A program made the position numbers and the translations under genes. Below, piece by piece: positions 1 through 8,637 of a stretch of DNA of 51,759 nt. The first letter of the stretch is position 1. Every line of letters starts with the position of its first letter. Location of the stretch: positions 1-51,759 of the forward strand of contig JAFGHO010000129.1 in assembly GCA_016930085.1 (NCBI GenBank), given 5' to 3'. Origin of the DNA: Spirochaetales bacterium. GTDB lineage: Bacteria; Spirochaetota; Spirochaetia; SZUA-6; JAFGRV01. The notes under the pieces are model-generated. The model searched no databases and had not been told where the DNA came from. It saw only the letters and a program-made list of their open reading frames with translations.

Positions 1-1
1 A

Positions 2-1780
2 CCGGCCGCCAACTACAACGGCTCCGACTCATTCTCCTACACCGTCTCCGACGGCAACGGAGGCTCCGATTCGGCCACCGTAACGGTTTCGATTTCTTCC
101 GGAAACGACAATCCGAATGCAGCCGATGATGAAGCGACAACGGGTGAAGATTATGAAGTAACGATTGATGTTCTCGCAAACGATTCGGATCCCGATGGCG
201 ATACGCTGACGATAGCGAGTGTCGGAACTCCGGCACACGGGTCCGCTGAGATAAGTGAAGGAACCATTCTCTATATACCGGCGGCCGATTATTACGGATC
301 GGATACCTTTACCTATACAATCAGTGACGGAAACGGCGGTACCGATTCTGCAACGGTCACAGTGACAATCGAATCGATCAACGACCCGCCCATTGCGGTG
401 ACGGATGAAGTGGAAACGTATGAAGACACGCCAATAACGATCGATGTACTTGCGAACGACTCCGATCCGGACGGCGGCACGCTCAGCATCGCAGGATTCT
501 CAGCACCTGAAAACGGAAGCGCCGTTATGAACGAGAACATGATCGAATACACGCCGAATCAGGATTTCTATGGAACGGACATCATATACTACGGCCTCGA
601 CGACGGACAGGGAAGAACCGAGACGGGAGAGATTCATATTACCGTTGTCTCCGTCAACGACCGGCCTGTAGCAGGCGACGATAATGTCAGAATGTACGAA
701 AACACGATGATACTGATCGATGTTCTTGCGAACGATTACGATATCGACGGCGGTACATTGAGCCTCGAAGGAGTGACGACCCCGTCGCACGGTACGGCCG
801 CATTACGCAACGGTCAAATCAATTACGTGCCTGAAGCGAATTATTCCGGAACGGATTCCTTCTATTACGCCGTCAATGACGGACAGGGAATAACGTCAAC
901 CGGGCTGGTAAACGTGACGATCTTTATGTACGGCGCCGGCCAGGTATGGACGATACCGGAAGATCAGACGGTGAGTATCGATTCCGAGTTCACCATTCAG
1001 CTCCACGTAAACTCGGGCGCGCAGAAACTCGCGTCGTACGGCATTTACGTCGGATACAACACCGATGTCCTTGCCCTGAACACCGAAGTCGGAACAAGCG
1101 GCGTATCAGCCGGACCTGACGGGTTTGTCGCCGCTGTGAATGCAAACCTGGCGGGACTGGTCAGGATCTCGGGATTCGACACATCCGGCAAAGGTCCGGG
1201 AACGGATCTCTACGTGCTGGACACGCACTGGAACGCGATCGGTCTCGGATCGTCGGTTATGGAAATAACCGTCAACGCGATGACAGACGAACTGACGGAT
1301 GAAGTCGGTATTCTCGAGGGAATCAACGGAAGCGTGACTGTTGTGGAACAGCAGATCACACCGGCCGGACAAATACGGATCGAACCGGCATCCCAGTCGG
1401 TAATGTGGACATATGAACCTTTTACTACCGATATCTATGTCGGCACTGGAACACAGATACTCACCAATTATCAAATGAATATCATCTTCGACTCGGAGAT
1501 CATTATCCCCCATGCGGAAGTCGGCAACAACGGTGTTTCAGCCGGCGTTGACGGATTTGTGACAAGCGTCGAATCGGTCGATCCGAACATTATGACAATA
1601 AGCGGATTCGATGCATCCGGCAAAGGCCCCGGCGACCTCCATCTCCTTACAATCACCTGGATGCCGAATTTCCTCGGTACATCGCCCATTATTGTCGAGA
1701 CAGTCCAATTGAGTGATGAATCCGGCTCCGATATCGGTCCATTACCCAGCATGGTCGAAGCAATTGTCGAAGTATACTGA
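2..1780 (+). CDS. Secreted tandem-repeat adhesin-like protein with two C-terminal cohesin-like domains (5' end outside window)
   Basis: The reading frame is open from base 2, so the gene begins upstream and only its last 592 codons are here. The first part holds about three and a half Ig/cadherin-like repeats of roughly 93 residues. Each carries the signatures IDVLANDSDPDG, a short HGSA turn, a YGTD-type strand and a DGxG loop (about bases 2-112, 113-390, 391-670, 671-935), as in tandem-95 or VCBS/cadherin-like bacterial surface proteins. The rest is two copies of a beta-sandwich domain (about 940-1340 and 1365-1780). Both share a GVSAG-DGFV segment and an ISGFD-SGKGPG segment, and resemble cohesin-fold modules. 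No anchor, sorting motif or dockerin follows; the stop comes right after the second copy. Role inferred: extracellular scaffold or adhesin. The cohesin assignment is by pattern only. Confidence 0.8.
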   Translation, partial: PAANYNGSDSFSYTVSDGNGGSDSATVTVSISSGNDNPNAADDEATTGEDYEVTIDVLANDSDPDGDTLTIASVGTPAHGSAEISEGTILYIPAADYYGSDTFTYTISDGNGGTDSATVTVTIESINDPPIAVTDEVETYEDTPITIDVLANDSDPDGGTLSIAGFSAPENGSAVMNENMIEYTPNQDFYGTDIIYYGLDDGQGRTETGEIHITVVSVNDRPVAGDDNVRMYENTMILIDVLANDYDIDGGTLSLEGVTTPSHGTAALRNGQINYVPEANYSGTDSFYYAVNDGQGITSTGLVNVTIFMYGAGQVWTIPEDQTVSIDSEFTIQLHVNSGAQKLASYGIYVGYNTDVLALNTEVGTSGVSAGPDGFVAAVNANLAGLVRISGFDTSGKGPGTDLYVLDTHWNAIGLGSSVMEITVNAMTDELTDEVGILEGINGSVTVVEQQITPAGQIRIEPASQSVMWTYEPFTTDIYVGTGTQILTNYQMNIIFDSEIIIPHAEVGNNGVSAGVDGFVTSVESVDPNIMTISGFDASGKGPGDLHLLTITWMPNFLGTSPIIVETVQLSDESGSDIGPLPSMVEAIVEVY

Positions 1781-1801
1781 TACGATATATCGGTAATCCT
1801 C

Positions 1802-1833
1802 AAGAGCGGCACTGTGACGGTGCCGCTCTTTTT
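1802..1833 (+). terminator. Rho-independent terminator after the repeat protein
   Basis: A perfect 11-bp stem (1802-1812 with 1820-1830) closes a 7-base loop and runs into a T-tract. It lies between two convergent genes. The stop codon of the minus-strand methyltransferase at 1832-1834 sits at its edge, so it may also slow transcription from that side, although the minus strand lacks a good U-tract. Confidence 0.85.
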
Positions 1834-3034
1834 ATTTATCCGATTTCTTTTCCGCGAGTGGGACGAACCTGTTCCGCTCGTTCATTTCGAACAAAGCAAG
1901 CGTACACTTGATCGTCCCGTTATAGATGGTATTTATCTTTGACGCACGAAGCCCGATGCTTTTAGCCAGATGCTGATGTCCGGTCAATACCGACGCTTTC
2001 CATCCGGGAAAAGATTTCGAAAACAGCCTGCCGAGATTTTCATAAAGAGAAAGGAGATCGCCGTGTTTATCCAGACGGTGGCCATAGGGCGGATTGACGG
2101 CAATAAGCCCCGGTGTAAAATCGCTGAAATCGATATCGAAAAGTCCGGAAAGATTTCTTTTTTCTATGACGATAATATCGCTGAATCCTGCTTTTGCACA
2201 ATGCTCGCGGGCCGCGTCAACGGCACGCTGATCACAATCGTAACCCCTGATAAGGGGAATCTTCGGTTTTCCCGTTTCATACCGTTTCTTCGCTTCTTCC
2301 ATGGATTGATTCCACATTTCCGCGTCATGGGATTGCAGACCGATACATCCGTAATAATCACGGAACAAACCCGGCGCCGTCCCGCCGGCCATCATTGCCG
2401 CTTCAATCAGAATCGTTCCCGAACCGCACATCGGATCGATGAAACTTCCTCCCTTTCCCGCGATTTCCGGCCATCCGGCCCTTAGCAGCATGGCCGCGGC
2501 CACATTCTCCTTGAGCGGGGCTTTTAATCCTATGTTTCTGTACCGACGTTTGTGCAGGCTTTCACCCGCAAAATCAAGGCTGATTGTCGCCGAGTTTCCC
2601 GAAATATGCAGGTTAATCGCAATGTCCGGCTTCTCACATTGAACCGCAGGCCTTCTACCGCTTTGTTTTCTAAAGTAATCACATATCGCATCTTTGAGAA
2701 CAAGTGCAGCGAAGTTATTGTTCAGCGTCCTGATACCGCTTGTAGAGGAATCGATACGAAAACTGTTTCGTTCGTTCATATGATCGCTCCACCTGATGCG
2801 AAGCGCTTCCCTGTAGAGGTCATCCCTGTTTTCGACATTGAAGGTCGCAAGAGAAAGATACACCCTGCTTGCGGTTCTCGACCACAGACATACACGATAC
2901 GCCTGCCCGAGCGAAGCCCGGAAAGACACGCCGGCCTGCGTGATTCTCGTGGACCGGATGCCCAGACTGTGAAGTTCATCCTGAAGTAGATCTTCCATAC
3001 AAAGCGGGCATGGCGCGAAAAATTGATAATTCAT
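1832..3034 (-). CDS. THUMP-domain class I rRNA guanine-N2 methyltransferase (RlmL-like)
   Basis: This 400-residue protein has the RlmL/YpsC layout: an N-terminal ferredoxin-like plus THUMP RNA-binding region (residues 1 to about 150), then a SAM-dependent methyltransferase domain. The SAM-binding loop DPMCGSGT is at 200-207 and the amino-methylase motif NPPYG at 314-318. The family methylates guanine N2 in 23S rRNA (G2445 in E. coli) in the cytoplasm. The E. coli protein carries a fused RlmK half, which is absent here. I chose the ATG ending at 3034 because family members begin a few residues before the FFAPCP-type segment. Longer starts ending at 3070 and 3094 fall inside the promoter boxes; ATG ending at 3049 remains possible. 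Its promoter faces that of the aminopeptidase gene. Confidence 0.85.
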   Translation of the reverse strand: MNYQFFAPCPLCMEDLLQDELHSLGIRSTRITQAGVSFRASLGQAYRVCLWSRTASRVYLSLATFNVENRDDLYREALRIRWSDHMNERNSFRIDSSTSGIRTLNNNFAALVLKDAICDYFRKQSGRRPAVQCEKPDIAINLHISGNSATISLDFAGESLHKRRYRNIGLKAPLKENVAAAMLLRAGWPEIAGKGGSFIDPMCGSGTILIEAAMMAGGTAPGLFRDYYGCIGLQSHDAEMWNQSMEEAKKRYETGKPKIPLIRGYDCDQRAVDAAREHCAKAGFSDIIVIEKRNLSGLFDIDFSDFTPGLIAVNPPYGHRLDKHGDLLSLYENLGRLFSKSFPGWKASVLTGHQHLAKSIGLRASKINTIYNGTIKCTLALFEMNERNRFVPLAEKKSDK

Positions 3035-3065
3035 ACCTGTTTTTTCCATGTTAAACGATGATGCA

Positions 3066-3094
3066 ACCATAATCACGGAAAGCTTCCATGTCAA
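3066..3094 (-). promoter_or_regulatory. Sigma-70-type promoter for the methyltransferase gene
   Basis: On the minus strand TTGACA (3094-3089) and TATGGT (3071-3066) are separated by 17 bases. Transcription would begin near 3059, leaving a short leader before the ATG at 3049 or 3034. The -35 box lies in the left arm of an inverted repeat shared with the opposite promoter. Confidence 0.7.
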
Positions 3095-3134
3095 GCGAGT
3101 ATTGAGGGGTGAAAGCTTGACATTAAAGGAAGCT
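3081..3134. repeat. Inverted repeat joining two divergent promoters
   Basis: The left arm (3081-3096) and right arm (3115-3134) are reverse complements, apart from four extra bases in the right arm. Each arm contains a consensus TTGACA -35 box pointing outward. The centre is about 18 bases. It could be an operator for one regulator acting on both genes, or just a by-product of two similar promoters. Confidence 0.6.
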
Positions 3135-3146
3135 TTTTCTTATACT
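3117..3146 (+). promoter_or_regulatory. Near-consensus promoter for the aminopeptidase gene
   Basis: TTGACA (3117-3122), an 18-base spacer and TATACT (3141-3146). The start codon at 3176 follows an AGGAG-type ribosome binding site at 3166-3170. Confidence 0.8.
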
Positions 3147-3175
3147 GATGGTAACAATCGTCAACAGGAGTCATT

Positions 3176-5680
3176 ATGAACCAACCGTTCCCCATCCATT
3201 ATCATATTTCAATAACACCGGATTTCGGGGAGTTTCGTTTTACCGGTACTGTCGATATTGTCATGAAACCTGAATCCATTCTCGAAACAATAACACTCGA
3301 TGTTCTTGCGCTTTCCATCGATCGATGCACGGTGAGACTTGGAGACAAACAGACGGAATGTCGATTTACAGTAAATGAAGAGGAGGAAGCACTGATTGTC
3401 ACCATTCCCGACGGCCTCGAGTCGTATCTTTCCCCGGAATCCGGGTTAACCCTTTCAATCGATTACCGGGGGATCATAAACGACAATATGGCGGGTTTTT
3501 ATAAAAGCGGATACCTTTGGGAAGGTGCAACACACTATATCGGGGTGACGCAATTCGAAGAGAGTGATGCCCGCCGCGCATTCCCCTGTTTCGATCATCC
3601 GCGGTATAAGGCGACCTTCGACCTGGAGCTTACAGTCGGCAGACATTATGAAGCGATTGCAAATACACCGGTCAGTCAGATAAAAAACCTTCCGGATAAC
3701 AAAAAAAGGGTCGTCTTTGAAACGACCCCGAAAATGTCGACCTACCTCCTCTTTTTTGGTGTAGGGGATTTCAAATATACTCAAAACAAGCAATATAAAA
3801 GAATCCGGATCGTTACCGTGCCGGGGAGGGAAACCTATACCTCATACGGACTCAGGTTTGGATTCATGGCTCTCAAATTCTGCGAAGACTACTTTCGGGT
3901 CCCCTACCCGCTTGCAAAAATCGACCTGATCGCCGTCCCGGATTTCGCATTCGGTGCCATGGAAAATTGGGGGGCCATCACGTTCCGGGAGAATCTCCTG
4001 CTCTACTATCCGGATATCACATCCAGGGCGGGTGAAAAGCGAATCTGTGAAGTCATCGCACATGAGATTGTACATCAATGGTTCGGAAATCTTGTCACAC
4101 CGCAAGACTGGAAATACCTCTGGTTAAATGAAAGTTTTGCGACCCTTTTTGGTTTTACCATTCTCGACCATTATTATCCGGAATGGGAGATATGGCAGCA
4201 GTTTATCCATGAAGAGACATCTGTGGCAATTCACCGCGACGCGTTTCATGAGACATTTCCCATAGAAATACCGGGCGGAGAACATATCGTGATTAACGCG
4301 AGTACCGCCCCGATCATTTACAGTAAAGGGGGGAGTATCCTGAGACAGATCAAGGAATATCTGGGTGAAAGGGAGTTCAGCGACGGTCTTACAACCTACC
4401 TTCAAACGCATGCGTACGGATCAACAGACAGCTGTCATCTCTGGGAGGCGATGGAAAAAAACTCACAGGAACCGGTCATCGATCTCATGAAAAGCTGGAT
4501 AGAACAACCCGGATTCCCGATGATCACCGTTCGACGTGAAGAAAACAGACTGCTTCTAACGCAAAAGCGATTTACCTACCTAAAAAAATCAAGCGAACAA
4601 ACATGGATCATTCCGTTGACCGTTACCATATTCGACGGATCGCAGAAAAGCGATCAGATAAAAATAATCATGCAGGACCCGGAAATGGAGATCGCGCTTC
4701 CCGACGGAACAACCTCCTATAAAATCAACAGCGAACAAACCGGATATTACCGGGTTTATTACAGTGATCGGGATCATTATGACAAACTCGGATCGCTTAT
4801 CACCCTGAAGGAGCTGATTCCGGAAGACCGATGGGGATGTGAGGATGATCTTTTCGCCATGGTCCTTTCATGCGAAAAATCATTTACGGAGTACCTTGAA
4901 TTTCTCCGGTTTTATCGTGAAGAATCCGCTTATCTTCCGCTTATGAGTATTTCATCGAACCTTATGGTCTCGTATTTGATCCTGACCGAATCATCCAGGG
5001 AAAGAATCCGTGAAACGGGGAGATCGCTTTTTGAATCCGTTTTGGGTCATATCGGTTTTCAGCCTGAGGATAACGAACGCTTTACCACATCGATACTCAG
5101 GGATACCCTTCTCTATGATGCCGCTTTTTACGGTTCTGAGGCGGCATCGGATTTCTGTCTCAAGAAATTTCAGCAACTGACAGGCGGAATTCCGCTTCAT
5201 GCCGATATCTTCAGGTCGGTGATCAAAGCGGCGGTCCTTTTGACTCCGGAAAAATCGATACCATGGATGAAAGAACGCTTCATGTCGTCCGAAAGCGAAC
5301 ACGAACGGCTGCAGATCCTTTCCGCAATAAGCTGCGTTTCGGATGAAGGTATTGCGAGGGACATCCTCGGCTTTATTCTCGACAACGTTCCTTCACGTAA
5401 CAAATACATCCCGATAAACGGCATGATAATGAATCCCGTTACGGCATCGTTTATGTGGGACTGGTTCATCGAACATAATAAAACCCTTCAATCCTTTCAC
5501 CCGATCCATTATGAACGTATTCTTGCCGCACTCATCCCCATCAGCGGACTCTCTTCCGAAAAGGAAATAACCGCCTACTTTGAAACACATATGGAAGAAA
5601 ACGAAGCCGCACGGGATACGATCAAACTCTCACTCGAAAAACTGAAGATATACAAGCAGGTTCGAATGCACAATAAATGA
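3176..5680 (+). CDS. M1-family zinc aminopeptidase
   Basis: This 834-residue metallopeptidase removes N-terminal residues from peptides. The family's substrate motif GAMENWG is at residues 260-266 and the zinc site HEIVH at 296-300, followed 18 residues later by the third ligand, Glu319, in the NESF segment. The N-terminal 200 residues form the usual beta-sandwich, and the region after about 450 is the C-terminal helical ERAP1-like domain. The length is typical of bacterial and archaeal puromycin-sensitive-aminopeptidase-like enzymes. There is no signal peptide, so it is probably cytoplasmic and acts in peptide turnover. The ATG at 3176 has an AGGAG site five bases upstream. It has its own promoter and is not in an operon with the kinase downstream, which also has a promoter. 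Confidence 0.95.
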   Translation: MNQPFPIHYHISITPDFGEFRFTGTVDIVMKPESILETITLDVLALSIDRCTVRLGDKQTECRFTVNEEEEALIVTIPDGLESYLSPESGLTLSIDYRGIINDNMAGFYKSGYLWEGATHYIGVTQFEESDARRAFPCFDHPRYKATFDLELTVGRHYEAIANTPVSQIKNLPDNKKRVVFETTPKMSTYLLFFGVGDFKYTQNKQYKRIRIVTVPGRETYTSYGLRFGFMALKFCEDYFRVPYPLAKIDLIAVPDFAFGAMENWGAITFRENLLLYYPDITSRAGEKRICEVIAHEIVHQWFGNLVTPQDWKYLWLNESFATLFGFTILDHYYPEWEIWQQFIHEETSVAIHRDAFHETFPIEIPGGEHIVINASTAPIIYSKGGSILRQIKEYLGEREFSDGLTTYLQTHAYGSTDSCHLWEAMEKNSQEPVIDLMKSWIEQPGFPMITVRREENRLLLTQKRFTYLKKSSEQTWIIPLTVTIFDGSQKSDQIKIIMQDPEMEIALPDGTTSYKINSEQTGYYRVYYSDRDHYDKLGSLITLKELIPEDRWGCEDDLFAMVLSCEKSFTEYLEFLRFYREESAYLPLMSISSNLMVSYLILTESSRERIRETGRSLFESVLGHIGFQPEDNERFTTSILRDTLLYDAAFYGSEAASDFCLKKFQQLTGGIPLHADIFRSVIKAAVLLTPEKSIPWMKERFMSSESEHERLQILSAISCVSDEGIARDILGFILDNVPSRNKYIPINGMIMNPVTASFMWDWFIEHNKTLQSFHPIHYERILAALIPISGLSSEKEITAYFETHMEENEAARDTIKLSLEKLKIYKQVRMHNK

Positions 5681-5716
5681 CAAAAAATTTACGAATTCAC
5701 TTTTTTGACGCACCAC

Positions 5717-5745
5717 TTGACTTTCCATACATGAATCGGAATACT
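5717..5745 (+). promoter_or_regulatory. Probable promoter for the LacI-receptor kinase
   Basis: TTGACT (5717-5722), a 17-base spacer and AATACT (5740-5745), 15 bases before the start codon at 5760. A GAGGG ribosome binding site precedes the ATG. Confidence 0.55.
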
Positions 5746-5759
5746 TAAAAGAGGGATCG

Positions 5760-8498
5760 ATGAGTACAACAAATTCAAGACGCCTTACTGCCGGTTTCGC
5801 GATTGACTGGACCGTCAGTGCCTATCATATGACCTTGATCAAAGGGACAACGGACGCCGCCCGCGACTACGATGTGAATGAAATCATCTACATCGGGGGG
5901 AATCTCACCGCAGCAACCCAGTTGGAAATGAACAAAAACATCATTTATAACTATATCACCAGCGACCTGATCAACGGTCTTCTTATCTCGGCCGCCACGA
6001 TCAAACGTTTTTCATCCCGTGATGAAATGAGCAAATTCTGTTACCAGTTTTCGCCGTTTCCCATTGTGACCATTGCGGAGGAAATCAAGGGCATTCCCTG
6101 TGTTGAAACGGATAATACTACCGGCATCCGGGACATGTTATTTCATCTCATCCACGACCACAAATACAGGCGGTTCGCCTTTATCAAGGGAACGAAAGGC
6201 AATACCGATGCGGAACAGCGTTTTCAGGTGTTTGAGAAAATACTTGCCGATGAAGGGCTGGAACTGGATGAAGAGTTGGTATTTGAGGGGAGTTTCATTT
6301 TCGAATCGGGCGTCGAGGCAATGAACAAACTGCTTGACGGAAAAAAACTCGACTGCGACGTCATTTTCGCCGCAAACGATCAGATGGCGCGCGGCGCCAT
6401 TTCATGCCTTCAGCAGCACCATTATAAAGTACCAGGGGACATTGCCGTTGTCGGATTCGATAACGAAGAAATATGCGAGTTTCTCTCCATTCCCCTCACA
6501 ACCGTCGAACAGCCCATCTATCAACAGGGCTATAAGGCCATGGAATTACTCGTCTCGCTCATGAAGGGCGAAAAAGCTCCCGACCGCATCAGCCTTCCGA
6601 CACGCTTCATCCGCAGGGCTTCATGCGGTTGTACCGATACCCGGGAAACCAGATATTTCAGTAAACCCGTCCCGAAAAAAAAGACTTCCAAAAACGCTGC
6701 CGGTATCATGATGACCGACATTGTCACCCGCATCAACAAAACATTCAAAATCACCGATCCGGAAGAAAAAAAAGAAATCAAGAAGATGATACAGGCGCTC
6801 GCAACGTCGATTGAAAAAGAAGAAGAAGATGACTTTCTTGATGAAGTCGACAGGCTGCTTTCCTATCCGCTCTCTTTTATACGGAAAGGATATTCAATCA
6901 AACAGATGTTCTCGATCATAAGGGAAAGAGTAATCGATGAAGCGGGCGATGACGAACGAAGGCGTTCCTTTTTGCATCACATCCTCGAACAGGCGAGTCT
7001 TTCATTTGCCGAACAATTCGAGCGGGATATCCGTTATTTTCAGATTGTGGAAGAACGGGAGATCAATTTTCTGCGGGAAAATATCGAGGAACTCGTCGCA
7101 TTTCTGGACAGGGACAATCTCACCAACGCACTCACACAGTATCTTCCGACCATCGGTATTCAATCGTGTTTTCTTTCGATATATGAGGAAGAAGCGGTCG
7201 GCGAGTATCCGGTTCTGTCTCGTCTCATTCTCGCCTTTAATGAAAAAGGACGGATCAGAATAGAAAAGGACGGGAGGTTGTTTCCCACCAAGAAACTGAC
7301 TCCCGAAGGCCTTCTTCCTTCCGCCCGCCGTTTTACGATTACAGTCGAGGACCTCTTTTTCGGACAGACACAACTCGGACTCTGTCTTTTCGAGTTTACC
7401 CAGCAGGATACCTCTTTATGGGAACTTGCCAGAAGGGAATTCGTTCTCGTCGCACTCAAGGCGGCCATGTACGTCCAGGTGGTTCAAAGGAACTATCTCA
7501 CCTATGAAAAAAAGGTCAACGCACGAACTGAAGCCCTCTCAAAGGCAAATGAACTTTTGGCACGACTTTACGAGGAAAGGAAAAAAGCGGAGGCGGAAGT
7601 AAGGCTGCTTAATGAAGAACTTGAAAAGCGAGTGCAGGAAAGAACGTCAGAACTTGAAAAGGCGAATTTTCAGTTACAGGATACACTCAAGAGACTCAAA
7701 ACAGCCCAATCAAAGCTCGTCCAGTCAGAGAAAATGGCCGCCCTGGGGGGGCTTGTCGCAGGAATTGCCCATGAAATCAATACACCGATTGGTATCGGGG
7801 TTACGGCCGCTTCGCATCTGGATAAAATAACAAAGGAGCTTTCGACGCTCTATCAAAATCAGAAACTCAAGAGGTCCGATCTCGAACACTATTTCACCAC
7901 ATCGACGGAAGCATCCTCCCTCATCCTTTCAAATATGAAACGTGCCTACGATCTTATTCGCAGCTTCAAAAAAATCGCCGTGGATCAATCGAGTGAAGAA
8001 AAAAGACGATTCAATGTAAGGGAATATTGTGAAGAGGTCATTTTGAGCCTCAAACCTAAATTGAAAAAAACAGAACACACCATAAGTCTACAAATCGACA
8101 AAAACCTAGAAATATACAGTTATCCAGGGGCATTTTCTCAGATACTCACCAATTTTATCCTTAACTCACTCATCCATGGTTTTTTCGGTAAAGATAAAGG
8201 AAAAATTATCGTCAAGGCATCCCTTTTCAAGGAGATGTTTTTTTTCAGGTATTTCGATAATGGAAAGGGAATCCCCCGATCGGTTCAAAAGAAAATATTC
8301 GACCCTTTTTTCACCACAAGCAGGGCCCAGGGGGGAACCGGACTCGGTCTTCATCTTGTTTACAATATCGTGACACAGACGCTTCGCGGCACGATACGAT
8401 GTAAAAGTTATCCCTCTTACGGCGCCCTTTTTATTATTTCAATTCCCTACAAAGAAGTCGATCCACGGTTGTACGGGAATATGGACAACAACACCTGA
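5760..8498 (+). CDS. Soluble histidine kinase with a LacI-type ligand-binding domain
   Basis: The 912-residue protein starts directly with a LacI/GalR-type periplasmic-binding fold (residues about 8-290, with FAANDQMARGA and VVGFDNEE signatures) but has no helix-turn-helix in front of it. A middle region of about 300 residues follows, perhaps GAF-like around 450-600. Then come a long coiled coil (about 600-665) and a histidine kinase core: the phosphoacceptor His671 in AHEINTP, the N-box near 795, DNGKGIP at about 834 and the ATP-lid GTGLGL near 860. No membrane segment is visible, so it probably senses an intracellular sugar or related ligand and phosphorylates a response regulator. None is adjacent; the nearest receiver is at 42530. 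Similar LacI-receptor kinases occur in spirochaetes. The ligand is unknown. Confidence 0.88.
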   Translation: MSTTNSRRLTAGFAIDWTVSAYHMTLIKGTTDAARDYDVNEIIYIGGNLTAATQLEMNKNIIYNYITSDLINGLLISAATIKRFSSRDEMSKFCYQFSPFPIVTIAEEIKGIPCVETDNTTGIRDMLFHLIHDHKYRRFAFIKGTKGNTDAEQRFQVFEKILADEGLELDEELVFEGSFIFESGVEAMNKLLDGKKLDCDVIFAANDQMARGAISCLQQHHYKVPGDIAVVGFDNEEICEFLSIPLTTVEQPIYQQGYKAMELLVSLMKGEKAPDRISLPTRFIRRASCGCTDTRETRYFSKPVPKKKTSKNAAGIMMTDIVTRINKTFKITDPEEKKEIKKMIQALATSIEKEEEDDFLDEVDRLLSYPLSFIRKGYSIKQMFSIIRERVIDEAGDDERRRSFLHHILEQASLSFAEQFERDIRYFQIVEEREINFLRENIEELVAFLDRDNLTNALTQYLPTIGIQSCFLSIYEEEAVGEYPVLSRLILAFNEKGRIRIEKDGRLFPTKKLTPEGLLPSARRFTITVEDLFFGQTQLGLCLFEFTQQDTSLWELARREFVLVALKAAMYVQVVQRNYLTYEKKVNARTEALSKANELLARLYEERKKAEAEVRLLNEELEKRVQERTSELEKANFQLQDTLKRLKTAQSKLVQSEKMAALGGLVAGIAHEINTPIGIGVTAASHLDKITKELSTLYQNQKLKRSDLEHYFTTSTEASSLILSNMKRAYDLIRSFKKIAVDQSSEEKRRFNVREYCEEVILSLKPKLKKTEHTISLQIDKNLEIYSYPGAFSQILTNFILNSLIHGFFGKDKGKIIVKASLFKEMFFFRYFDNGKGIPRSVQKKIFDPFFTTSRAQGGTGLGLHLVYNIVTQTLRGTIRCKSYPSYGALFIISIPYKEVDPRLYGNMDNNT

Positions 8499-8529
8499 TA
8501 CCGCTTTCTTTTTTCACAAAAAGATATAG

Positions 8530-8552
8530 TAGGGTTTGAGAAAAACCCCCTA
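8530..8552 (+). terminator. Weak hairpin after the kinase gene
   Basis: TAGGGTTT and the downstream AAACCCCCTA can pair around a short GAGAA loop. No T-tract follows, so this may be a weak terminator or an mRNA 3'-end structure. Confidence 0.35.
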
Positions 8553-8572
8553 GCATAATTAACGATAAAGAC

Positions 8573-8601
8573 TTGATTTTCTTTTTACAAATTAATACAT
8601 T
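8573..8601 (+). promoter_or_regulatory. Probable promoter for the PH-like repeat protein
   Basis: TTGATT (8573-8578), 17 bases, then TACATT (8596-8601). The start at 8638 has an AGGAG ribosome binding site six bases upstream. Confidence 0.5.
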
Positions 8602-8637
8602 GATGCAATATCCGATGAAAACGGGACAGGAGTTGAT

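Noticed and set aside
113-935. Regular repeats that could be taken for a DNA-level repeat array
   Set aside because: They are protein-level Ig/cadherin-like repeats of about 280 bases with divergent DNA; there are no CRISPR spacers.
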